Assembly (NCBI RefSeq): GCF_000417875.1
Contig: NW_006920886.1
Coordinates: 232,120 to 296,119 of the forward strand
DNA from: Pseudozyma flocculosa PF-1
Taxonomy: Eukaryota; Basidiomycota; Ustilaginomycetes; Ustilaginales; Ustilaginaceae
Direction of reading: 5' to 3'
DNA: 64,000 nt
Every line of letters starts with the position of its first letter. Position 1 is the stretch's first letter. This document shows, piece by piece, positions 55,674 through 64,000 of this stretch. The notes under the pieces were generated by a model. It saw only the letters and a program-made list of their open reading frames with translations, did not search any database and had not been told where the DNA came from. A program made the translations under genes and the position numbers.

Positions 55674-56220
55674 GCTTGAGGCGGGACGGCAAAAGGTCCA
55701 AGTGTGCAAAGGGGGGAGGGGGGAAAGTAGAAGTGGCTATCTGATGGGCGGCATTCGTCCGAGGTCTGCGAGGGGAGGAGGCGCTTGTCTGTTCGGTGGG
55801 TGGGTGCGGTTGTGCCCGCAGCTTGGCGGTGATTTGAGATGCAATGTCGTGAACAGACGATGGGGAAAGGATATGGGACGAACAGGTAGCCGTGGTGGTG
55901 GGGCAGATGGGAGCCGGAGGGGTCCAGTCAAAGTTGCAGGCAGTCGAGCTAGGCAGGGTACGTACGGTGTCGGGCTGTTGTCGGCATGGGCGCCAGCGCA
56001 CGGGGCGCAACCGATGGCACCGCTCCAGAGGGGGCCAACCGCACCGCTTGCCACGCGGCAACATGCACATGATGCTCGAATCGCGGACGCTGGCTTCCTC
56101 CTTGGCTCCTCGATCCTCTTCCACCACCGCACCGCACCGCGCCTGGATCCTGCCACCATCCGGCCACTCGCCAGCCTCTCGGATCACACCAACACGGCCT
56201 CGACATCGACCGCACCAGCC
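55674..56220. promoter_or_regulatory. Divergent promoter, transporter / SEC20
   Basis: A 547-bp region between divergent starts. No gene or clear motif was found. Confidence 0.45.
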
Positions 56221-57602
56221 ATGGCAGCAGCCACGGCACCCTCGTCTGCATCCCTGCCAGCGGACCTCGCCGCGGTCCACTCGAGCTTCCTCCGATCCAA
56301 CCGCGAAATCCACAGCTTCCAGCTGCCACGCTTACACTCGTGCTCCACAGCCGCCGCCCTCGCAGACTACGAGTCCGAGGTCAGCGCTTCCATAGACGGC
56401 CTCAAGCGAACGCTCCTGGACCTCGAACTCGCCATCGACGATGCCGAAACATCACGCGAGCGAGACCCACTCGCAACCATCGTCAGACAACTTAAAACCG
56501 AGCTCGAAACGTAAGAGTACCCTTCGAGAGCTGCCCGCGTCTGTGTGTGTCGGGAATGCCCATGCTAATGACCCTACATCGCGTCGCTTCCCCTCTGCCT
56601 GTTCCGCAGAACAAGACAGGCGACGAGAAAGGCGCTCATCGCCGCTCGCCGCAACGTCGAAAACTCTCGTACCGCATCGGCCCGCGAGGGTCTTAAGCTG
56701 GCGGCCGACAGCGCAAAAGAGCGCACCGGTGGCCGCGGCGGAGGGTCAAGGTGAGCACAGCCCAACGCGACCCGCCCATGCATCCTCGCACCTCATCCTG
56801 CCTGACAAGAAAGAAAAAGAAAAAACACTGCTGACCACGCCGCTTGCTCTTCTCCCTGCCGCTCGACGCCCCCAGCGGCGAGGACAAGCTCATGACAACG
56901 TCGCAAGACGTCACGGACGCGTTGCGCCGTACCGTGACGCTCATGTCGGCCGAGCTCGAGAAGTCGGCGCTGTCGTCGTCGCTCCTCGAAGAGTCGTCGC
57001 AGACGCTCACCACGCTCTCGTCGCAGTACGGCTCGCTCTCGACGCTCATGGCCAACTCGGCGCACATCATCAAGACCATGGAGCGCGAGGACCTGATCGG
57101 CAAGGGCATCCTCGCCGCTTCCATGCTCTTCTTCCTCGGCTGCGTCGCCTATATTCTCTACGTCCGCCTCGTCAGCCGCGGCTTCGGCATCCTGGCCTTT
57201 TTCTGGCGGATACTTGGCCTTGGCAGGCTGTTCGGCGGCGGCGGAGGCGTTCGGTCGGTCGACGATATCAAGGAGAAGATCGACATGCTGGAGACGGCGG
57301 CAGCCACGACAACAGCGTCACTCGGCAAGGCGGTCAAGGAAGCGGTACGATCGATGCCGCCATCGCTGGCGGCCACCGCCATCACCTCGGCCGCCATGGC
57401 GGGCGCCACAAAGACAGCGGCCGCCCCCTCCCACGAGGCAGAGGCGGTGGTCGAGGAGGCGGTCTGGGACGGCCACGGCCGGCTCAATGACCTGAGTGCT
57501 AACCCGCTGGTCGACAGTGTGGAGCCAGCGGGCCCCTTTGGCGGCGAGGCGTCCAACCCGACTCGACAGTACACACGCCCGACGGAGCGGGTGGAGCTCT
57601 GA
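56221..57602 (+). CDS. SEC20: ER t-SNARE Sec20
   Basis: Sec20 works with Ufe1 and Use1 in fusion of Golgi-derived COPI vesicles with the ER. Three exons (56221-56510, 56610-56750, 56876-57602) give 385 aa, close to yeast Sec20 (383). The N-terminal half is helical. The Sec20/BNIP1 SNARE motif lies at about 150-215 ('TTSQDVTDALRRTVTLMSAE' and 'SSQTLTTLSSQYGSLSTLMA'). One membrane segment follows (about 220-240; 'GILAASMLFFLGCVAYILYV'). The lumenal tail is about 145 residues, as in yeast, and ends RVEL where yeast has HDEL. That may be a weak retrieval-like ending; this is inference. Introns are 99 and 125 nt. Confidence 0.88.
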
Positions 57603-57811
57603 TCTGCTGGCGCCCGCTTCCTTTTCCGTTCTCACGTCAACCTCAATGCTGTAACACTAGACATCGACGCCGATCCTTCTCGCCTCTGCCTGAATGTCGC
57701 CACTGCCGCAGCGGTATGAGTGAGGCTTCGACGACTGCAGCAAGAATCGCCGGGATCGGGTTGATGGAGTCTGATCGCATTGCAACGCTGTCGAGGCGGA
57801 ACGCAGTTCGA

Positions 57812-58754
57812 CTATGCGGAGACGGGCTGCTCGACGGCGGCTTCGGGCGCTGTAAGCACCTTGTTGCCGAGTCGCGGTGCCGAGGCTGCGGTCACAAACT
57901 CGGTGGGAACAGGCAGCTTCGCAGACGCTAGTCGGAGCGCTGTGGGGCCGGGGGACACGCAAGGACGGTGGAGGCCGGAGTAAAGAAGGGGGTCAGCAGG
58001 ACGTTCTAGGATGAAGCGCTGAAGGCCTACCGCTCATGGCGGCCAGCTCGACATTCACCCTCCTTTGCCACCTCGAGACGGATCTCTACAGGTCCACCGA
58101 TCTCAAAGATGACCTTGCCCATCGATGCGCTGTTGACGCCGCGGCCGCGAAGAGACGAGAGGTGCCCGTCAGCTGCGGAACGCTTCCATGATCCTGTCTC
58201 GAGGCTCAGCCGTTGGGCGGCAGCGACGGGGCAGCCACTCACCTGCACGCCCAGTACTCGAAAGCGCCTTTACCCTTGCCCATACGAGTCTCGTTGCCCT
58301 TGACGCAGACGGGGACGTCGGGGAAGACACGGAGGAAGACCTGAGCGCCCTTGATGACCTTGAGCTTCCTCTTGAGCGCCGTCTCAGCGGCCACGAGCTG
58401 CTTTGCGGTAAGCTTGGCGGGTGCGAGGAGGCGAAGGCCGTAGACGCCCTCCTGGACTGTGGTGCCCTTGAGGGAGCCGCCGGTGTTGAAGGGGAGGCGG
58501 ATCTTGTGCGCCTTGCGGTACTTTGTCCGCCGCGGAGCAAGCTGGGAGCGGTGCCTGACGGCGCCGAGGTGCGAAGAGGGCGAGAGCGCGGAGGGTGTGG
58601 CGGCGGGGCGGAGCGATGGTCGGGACGAGGATGCGAGGTGGAGCGACCGCGTGCTGGGCGCGAAGAGGTGTGCGCTCCCTTGTGTGGTCGCTGGGGAGCG
58701 GGCGGTCGAAGAGAGGCCGAGCCTTGCGAAGGATGCGGTTATTGACGAGAACAT
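57812..58754 (-). CDS. MRPL16: Mitochondrial large-subunit ribosomal protein uL16m
   Basis: uL16m is the mitochondrial form of bacterial L16, next to the peptidyl-transferase centre. Three exons (58754-58243, 58129-58059, 57939-57812) give 236 aa. Residues 1-65 are Ser/Arg/Ala-rich, a mitochondrial presequence. The L16 core follows: '[20 protein letters not shown]', '[20 protein letters not shown]', '[20 protein letters not shown]', '[20 protein letters not shown]' and '[17 protein letters not shown]'. Residues at both splice joins are conserved, which confirms the introns (113 and 119 nt). A short tail follows the core. It is convergent with SEC20 and divergent from SFT1. Confidence 0.94.
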
Positions 58755-59269
58755 GTCGGGCGGTGCGAGAGTGGTTCCAAGACACAGCTGTGAGGATGAG
58801 GAGTCGGAGGGCAGGGATGAAGGCTAGTCGGAAACCACGACGGGTTGCGAGAAGGTTGCGTTAGAGGAGTGGGCAGCCGCCGGCGGGAGCGTCAGAAGGT
58901 GCAGCTTGGCAGCTGCGCGGTTTTTCCCGCCTGCCCGACCGACCGCCCTCCGAGGCGGTGGGTGCGGTCCTCGGAGCCGAAACTTGATGCAGCTTCCCGC
59001 CCCTCTGATGTCACCGCCGTGTGTGCTCGGCCCGATTGCTCCACATCGGCGGCGGCCTGGCACGCGGCCCCCTCGGTCCCTCGGTCCCCCGTTCAAGGGC
59101 CCACCACCATCAACCTTTCCGCCACCACGGCCCTTTTCCCCTTGCACTGACGCCACCCTCTGACCCGGCATTTCACGAACATAGCGACGACACGCAGGAC
59201 CTGTCTCCCACGTGCGCCTCGCCCACCAAGCACCGCACCTCGACCTTCAGACCCCGGGTCCGTACCCAA
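58755..59269. promoter_or_regulatory. Divergent promoter, MRPL16 / SFT1
   Basis: A 515-bp region between divergent starts. It is also the only obvious promoter for the SFT1-JAC1 pair on the plus strand. Confidence 0.5.
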
Positions 59270-59566
59270 ATGTCGACCGCGGACCGCGTCTACGAGCAGC
59301 AGAACGACAGTGCCCTCGACGCCCTCTACTCGAAGGTCTCCTCGCTCCGCTCCGTCACCCTCGATATCCACGACGACTCGGAGCGCCAGCGCAGCGGTCT
59401 CCTCTCCACCACCTCGGACCAGTTTGACAACTTTGGCTCCTCCCTCTCTCGCACTTCCGGTCACCTCTCACGTACCATCTCCCAGGGCGCCCGCAACCAC
59501 CGCCTCACACTCTACATCGTCGCCGGGTTCGTGGGCCTCTGGCTTCTCTGGAAGCTCTTTCGGTAG
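59270..59566 (+). CDS. SFT1: Golgi SNARE Sft1 (Bet1-like Qc SNARE)
   Basis: Sft1 is a small v-SNARE of intra-Golgi retrograde transport that pairs with Sed5. One exon encodes 98 aa, the same size as yeast Sft1 (97 aa). The N-terminus 'MSTADRVYEQQNDSALDALY' leads directly into the SNARE motif, with 'SKVSSLRSVTLDIHDDSERQ' and 'SDQFDNFGSSLSRTSGHLSR'. A C-terminal anchor (79-97; 'LTLYIVAGFVGLWLLWKLF') ends the protein. Bet1 is the alternative, but it has a longer N-terminal part. The stop is only 28 bp before the start codon of JAC1 on the same strand. Confidence 0.85.
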   Translation: MSTADRVYEQQNDSALDALYSKVSSLRSVTLDIHDDSERQRSGLLSTTSDQFDNFGSSLSRTSGHLSRTISQGARNHRLTLYIVAGFVGLWLLWKLFR

Positions 59567-59594
59567 GCATCGCTAGCTCGAGCATACGGCGAAC

Positions 59595-60538
59595 ATGCTG
59601 AGGCATCGCACGCTCAGAGCTCTGCAGAGGGTGGCCCGCCAGAGCCTCGAAGCGGGCAGGCCCAGTCGACAACTCAGCTTTGCGGCCAGCAACGCCCGTC
59701 ACGCCCCTCTAGCAGGCCAACTCGCAAAATTTCCCCGCTCCTTGCAATCATCATGCGTGGGGCACGGGCGGTTCAATTCCACGTCTGCAGTTGCACCCCT
59801 CAAGTCTTGTCCCTCGTGCGGCGAGGCCCAAGCCCTCGAGTCCCTCTCCTGCCCGTCCTGCTCCTCGCTGCAGCCGCTCCCTTCAGACATCGACTACTAC
59901 AAGGCCCTCGACCTCGACCTCGCCAAAGTTGGTCGGGGAGGATGGGACGTCGACCCCGCAGCGCTCAAGCGCGTCTGGCGTTTGCGCATGGCCGTCACCC
60001 ACCCGGACCGGATGAGCGGCCGCAGCGAAAAGGAGCAGCAGATTGGCGCACAGCAGTCGGCCCTCATCAACCGTGCCTATGAGACCCTCATGCAGCCCCT
60101 CCTCCGCGCTCAGTACCTGCTTGAGCGCCACAACGCTCCGCCCGTCGGCGAGGCCGACTCGTTGGAGGACCCTGAGCTGCTGATGGAGGTCATGGAGCTG
60201 CGCGAGAAGCTCGAGGAGGCCCAGAGCGAGCAGGAGGCGACCAGTGTCAGGGAGGAGAATCAAAGTGAGCCATCTCTGCCGCGCGCCGGCCCGCTGCCAT
60301 GTCGCTTTTCTCCCAGAGGAAAGTCTTCTGACGCCGATGGTGTTGGCTTTCACTCCTTCTGCTTGCTCACACAGAATTCCTCGACGCCGCGGTGGAGGAG
60401 CTCGGCAAGGCGTTCGGGTCCAGCCCGCCCAACCTCGAGACGGCACGCAAGGCGGCCGTCGAGCTCCGCTACTGGACCAACATTGACAAGGCTGCGCGCG
60501 AATGGAGCCCCGGCAAGCGTGTCGAGCTGCAGCACTGA
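59595..60538 (+). CDS. JAC1: Mitochondrial J-protein co-chaperone Jac1/HSC20
   Basis: Jac1 delivers the Fe-S scaffold protein Isu1 to mitochondrial Hsp70 for cluster transfer. Two exons (59595-60264, 60375-60538) give 277 aa. A presequence (about 1-60) is followed by a CxxC-x10-CxxC motif (C72, C75, C86, C89), known in animal and some fungal HSC20 but missing from yeast Jac1. The J domain (about 98-180) has the HPD triad at 136-138 and 'SALINRAYETLMQPLLRAQY', an HscB signature. The C-terminal three-helix Isu-binding domain includes 'DPELLMEVMELREKLEEAQS' and 'ARKAAVELRYWTNIDKAARE'. No other in-frame Met precedes the J domain, so the start so near SFT1 seems real. Confidence 0.93.
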
Positions 60539-62759
60539 GGGCGCGCCGCGCACGTGTACATAGCTGGCAGAGCACAAGCCGGCAAGCATCGTTGATTCAG
60601 GGGCTCGCCATGTGGGGAGAGAAGGAAAAAGAGCGCCGCAGTTCGACTGAAAGGGCGCCGCACATGCTTTGATGCGCCAGCTTGCGATGTCAATCGGGGA
60701 GGAGTACGCTTCCGGTCTCAATGCGACCCAGACTCAAGCTGGCCACCTGGGTTAGAGTCTCGCTGATGCTCCCGGTGGGATCGCAAAAGCTTGACGACGG
60801 ACGCAACGATGGATCTGCTCAAATGAGTTTCTGGTGCGATGCCGTCCGCACTTGTGGCGACGCCGCGTTGGCGGCGGTACTGACCCCCGCCTACCGTCTT
60901 CGAACGATGGAGTCGATGGGATGGGGCCAGTCGAGCTGAAACGGTTCGCGTCGCGGGGCTCGGACTGTCTTGCTCAGTTCTTGCCGCGAGGACCGCTCGC
61001 CAACTAGTCGCTGCGGCTGACGACGGTGCTTGCGTCGTCGTCGAGCCGAACCATGGTGGTCACTAGTGGAACGCCGGCCTGCACCTTGATCTCTGCAGCG
61101 GTGTGACCACTCCCGGCCATCAAGAGCGGCGTAGGAGATACCCGCTTTGTGTGAGCTATTCCAAAAGAAGTAGATGCGACTGCGGTAAACAACAGCGCGG
61201 GGCGACGTTCCTTCGGCGATGGAAAAGTTCTTGTTGTCAACGACGCTGGTAGAAGTGAGGGAAGACAGCAAACTGCGAAGGACGGTGGGAGCAAATTGCT
61301 GTGGAGACCTGTTCCGCACCACCACTCCGAATCGGTGGTCGTCTTTGCAAAGCGTTCTGATCCGCACCAATGCGGGCACCATCGGAGTCATCAGTGCGGG
61401 AGGCAAAGAGCGGCTGTGGTTCGAGAGGACGGCGAGGAGGACGGCAGGTCCGCAAACTGAAGCCACCGCACCTTTGCCCTTCGATCTGATCAACCAGAAA
61501 CGCTGGTCGATTGACAAGCCAGTCAGAAGCATACTTCCGCGCAGGCGTACAGCGGTACAAGAACTTGCCACAGGCGGAGGGAGCTCTGCCTGCTTTGCCC
61601 TGCAGGGCCACTTTTAAACTCCTGCTTGATGGAGTTTCGGCTTCAGAGCACAGCGGTTCCGGCCAGCCTTCTGCGACCGGTGGCGGATTACTTCGCCAGC
61701 CAGCAAAGTCGACATGAATCGCTGTGATGGTTTGACGGGCCATTCCTGCTGCTGTCTACGAGGCTATGACTGCGATGCATACGATGACGAATGAGCCGAT
61801 GACGGCTTTACCAAGGACTCTCCAGCGCACTGCTAGGCCAGCTCGATGACCTGTGCGCCTTGCGCCCCAGTCACAGGCGTAATGGTGCACGCGCCCTCAG
61901 CCCGCTTATCGTCGTCGGTCATGATTGAGGCCGGCGCCCGTGCTCAGAGTCTGATCCGATCTTCATGCCCCAGACAGACTGGTTCGCCTGCCTCCGCCTG
62001 GCTTTCAGGTCAGTCGGCGTCGAGGAATGATCCGTAGGCGCTCGGGCGATGACTGTCATCATCACTGCTGACGGAGGCGCTCGCCTCGCGATGGCGCGAC
62101 AGGCCGCTGAGCACACGCAACGCCTACAGGCGTCACTGGCTGCCGCGAAGCTCCTTCGCTGTTCCCACGGCCGTATGCCCTCCAAGCTGTGATCTTCTGA
62201 CTGGTACAGCAGCTCGTTGGTGGCTGCTCGCCCGCCTCTGCATCGAGCTGGCCTAGTATCGCAGGCAAGGTCCTGTCAGCGCGTTCGCCGGCTCCTTGGG
62301 GCGAAAATTGGCGTTGGTGGCCGTCATCGCCCTTCAAGCCTCTTGACTAAGCGTCGAAGACTCGAAGCCGTACTGGCGCACGACCTTGGATGATCAGGCT
62401 TCAGTCGCTCTGTCTTTGTACCACCGCATACCCCTTCACCGTGAAGCAGCGTATCAACCAGCTTGCAAGATCCTGATGCAGCATAGACGTTGGCCAGCGA
62501 CGCAGCTTCTCCTACCGTATAAGAGGACCTCGGTCGCAAGGAACCGTGTCATGGAAGCTCAACTCCCTCTTCCCATACACGGCCTCTCAAAGCTCGGACG
62601 GCGTTCTTACTCAACCACGCTCAATTTGTAGCCGCCGCCAATATCTCGTTCCGCCCTACGTGACTCTCCGCGACACTCCTTGCTCCTGGCCTCGTTTTCA
62701 GTCAGGCCTCTCCGGCATCTCTTTGTCGACGTTTCCTTACTGCGACTGAGGCTTCCGCC
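60539..62759. other. Lower-GC stretch without a confident gene
   Basis: Base composition is visibly less GC-rich here than in the genes to the left. Minus-strand frames at 60891-61743 are the longest. One short piece (about 61110-61235, minus) reads 'EGTSPRAVVYRSRIYFFWNS' followed by 'ISYAALDGREWSH', which resembles one blade of fungal or bacterial beta-propeller lectin-like proteins; after it the frame is lost. I cannot build a gene from it. It may be a decayed copy. The rest shows nothing that I recognise. Confidence 0.35.
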
Positions 62760-63689
62760 ATGCTCAAACGACTGCGAGCGCTGCTGTTGCTCCTTGCCGT
62801 AGTCCTATGGGCTCAAGCAAGCACGACCGATGCCACATCGCCCGGTCGCCGCCTCGTCGGCTTTGAGAGACGATTCAACGCCCCGAGCCGACGTCATCGA
62901 GACAATGTCAAGTCGGTGTTGGAACGGCGCCTGATGATGCCGGGAATGGGTGGTGGAATGCCTGGGATGGGCGGTGGAGGTATGCCAGATATGGGAGGAG
63001 GCGGCGGAATGCCTGATCTGGGGGGAGGTGGCGGCGGAATGCCTGGATTGGGAGGACAAGGTGGCGGCGGAGGAGGTGGCGGAGGAGGAGGAGGCGGACT
63101 TTCCAGCCTGATGGGCGGGATGGGCGGTGCGCCAGGTGGTGGCGGGGCTGCTCCTCCAGCTTCGAGCCCAGCTGCTGCTGACGCTCCTGCTGCAAACGCT
63201 CCTGCTGCAAACGTCCCGGCTGCAAACGCTCCTGCTGCAAACGCTCCTGCTGCAAACGCTCCTGCTGCAAACGCTCCTGCTGCAAACGCTCCTACTGCTC
63301 CTGCCGCTCCTGCCGCTCCTGCCGCTCCTGCCGCCTTCGCCCCTCCCAACGCCGCCGCCGCTCCCAACGCTCCGGCTGCTCCTGTCGCTGCAAATCCTCT
63401 CACTCCCAACGCTCCGGCCGCAAGCATTTCCGCTCAGAACACTCCTCCTGCTGGGGGAGCAGCTGGTGTTCCTGCCAGTTCTGGAGCTAGCAGCGGTGCA
63501 GGCGGTGAAGGTGCCGCCCCAAGCGGTGCCGCTCTCGGTCACGGAATCAGTGGTCGGGGAGCAGACTCGACGGCCGGAACGCAGACGGCGAGCAAGATCC
63601 TCGACACGGTCGGATCCGGTCTGGGTGCTGGTGGCCTGGCCATGCCCGCGGGGATCGTCAAGGCAGTCGGAAGCGGCCTCAGACAGTAG
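62760..63689 (+). CDS. Secreted Gly/Met- and Ala/Pro-repeat protein
   Basis: One exon encodes 309 aa. A signal peptide is clear (1 to about 20; 'MLKRLRALLLLLAVVLWAQA'). Residues 21-57 hold four dibasic Arg-Arg sites (30-31, 37-38, 44-45, 56-57) that a Kex2-type protease could cut. The next block (58 to about 120) repeats GMPGMGGG/GMPDLGGG-type units and runs of Gly. Then come seven APAAN-type pentapeptides (about 142-176), further Ala/Pro repeats, and a C-terminus with 'TASKILDTVGSGLGAGGLAM' and a short amphipathic end. I know no named family. It resembles fungal repetitive secreted proteins of the cell surface or effectors in design only. There is no GPI signal. Base composition is lower in GC than the rest of the window. 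Confidence 0.72.
   Translation: MLKRLRALLLLLAVVLWAQASTTDATSPGRRLVGFERRFNAPSRRHRDNVKSVLERRLMMPGMGGGMPGMGGGGMPDMGGGGGMPDLGGGGGGMPGLGGQGGGGGGGGGGGGGLSSLMGGMGGAPGGGGAAPPASSPAAADAPAANAPAANVPAANAPAANAPAANAPAANAPAANAPTAPAAPAAPAAPAAFAPPNAAAAPNAPAAPVAANPLTPNAPAASISAQNTPPAGGAAGVPASSGASSGAGGEGAAPSGAALGHGISGRGADSTAGTQTASKILDTVGSGLGAGGLAMPAGIVKAVGSGLRQ
63183..63287 (+). repeat. 15-bp coding minisatellite
   Basis: Seven tandem 15-bp units (gctcctgctgcaaac and one variant) encode APAAN pentapeptides in the secreted protein gene. A 9-bp gctcctgcc repeat follows at about 63288-63330. Confidence 0.92.
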
Positions 63690-64000
63690 TGTGGTCTCAG
63701 GCTGACGCGAATAGATGCGATCCGACGATCCGGCGCGCTACACCGCTCCTGTCGCCTCCCTTTTCTGGCGCCGATGCCAGAGAATCGCTCAAGTCTGCAA
63801 TCCTTGTTGAGTTCTTCGGAGTGACGGTCCTGAGAGGAGCCCGGGACGTCTCAGCAGAAGATGGCTAGAGAGATGGCTGCGGCCTCGGTGCGCATCAACT
63901 CTGGCAACGATATGGCCGTTGATGTGAGGCTGGTGTGCGGGGCGGTGCAGGAGGGACTGGAACCGATATTCGAAGATCAAGGGCGGGGCAGGCGCTTGCA
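63690..64000. other. Right end, no gene seen
   Basis: A 311-bp 3' flank of the secreted protein gene up to the window edge. I see no feature in it. Confidence 0.45.

Noticed and set aside
62940..63330. A CRISPR-like or transposon-type array
   Set aside because: The repeats are contiguous, in frame and code for Gly/Met and APAAN units. There are no spacers or terminal inverted repeats.

Overview
This 64 kb window is nuclear DNA of a GC-rich, intron-bearing fungus. Genes carry short introns (about 70 to 180 nt) with GTGAGT or GTACGT donors. Gene packing is tight and the gene set is eukaryotic and fungal throughout (Atg16, Ypt7, Ede1, Flx1, Sft1, Jac1, Add66, intradiol dioxygenase, a GH128 glucanase). 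Intron style, codon bias towards C/G third positions and the protein sequences suggest a basidiomycete, possibly Ustilaginomycotina; the subphylum is inference. No rRNA, tRNA, CRISPR or bacterial-type operon was recognised. Three runs of N (near 10.1, 26.4 and 42.7 kb) show a draft assembly.

I could build 29 protein-coding genes, nearly all with exon phases that close into one frame. 0-2.1 kb: repeat-rich, no gene. 2.1-16.3 kb: mL46 (-), V-ATPase subunit H (+), Atg16 (-), Ypt7/Rab7 (+), MFAP1 splicing factor with an added zinc knuckle and RS tail (-), an AIG1/FAR-17a-like membrane protein (+), and a U1A/U2B-type snRNP protein (-). 16.9-31.4 kb: an intradiol dioxygenase (-) divergent from a DUF1330-like protein (+), the mitochondrial carrier Flx1 (-) divergent from the endocytic scaffold Ede1 (+, broken by a gap and one frameshift), then proteasome chaperone Pba2/Add66 (-) divergent from proteasome subunit beta2/Pup1 (+). 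31-40.3 kb: branched-chain aminotransferase (-), RPB9 (+), a large Sel1-repeat protein (-) and an Oca/Siw14-family pseudophosphatase (+). 40.5-49.1 kb: a chromodomain protein whose N-terminal half resembles the phage base-hypermodification '5-hmdU DNA kinase helical' family (-), a mitochondrial hydrolase-like/GGQ release-factor fusion (+), phosphoserine aminotransferase (-), MED7 (+) and a minimal SLX4-like protein (+). 49.8-60.5 kb: GH128 glucanase (-), a DMT/EamA transporter (-), SNARE Sec20 (+), mitochondrial uL16 (-), SNARE Sft1 (+) and the Fe-S co-chaperone Jac1 (+) only 28 bp downstream. 60.5-64 kb: visibly lower-GC sequence with no confident gene until a secreted Gly/Ala-repeat protein at 62.8 kb.

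Most genes are housekeeping and unrelated, as is normal for a fungal chromosome. Three neighbour relations may be functional: Add66 with Pup1 (assembly chaperone and subunit from one divergent promoter), the dioxygenase with the DUF1330-like protein, and Sft1 with Jac1 (possible bicistronic or overlapping transcripts). The most unusual single gene is the chromodomain plus hmdU-kinase-like protein at 40.5-42.5 kb, which hints at chromatin-targeted DNA base modification or repair chemistry.
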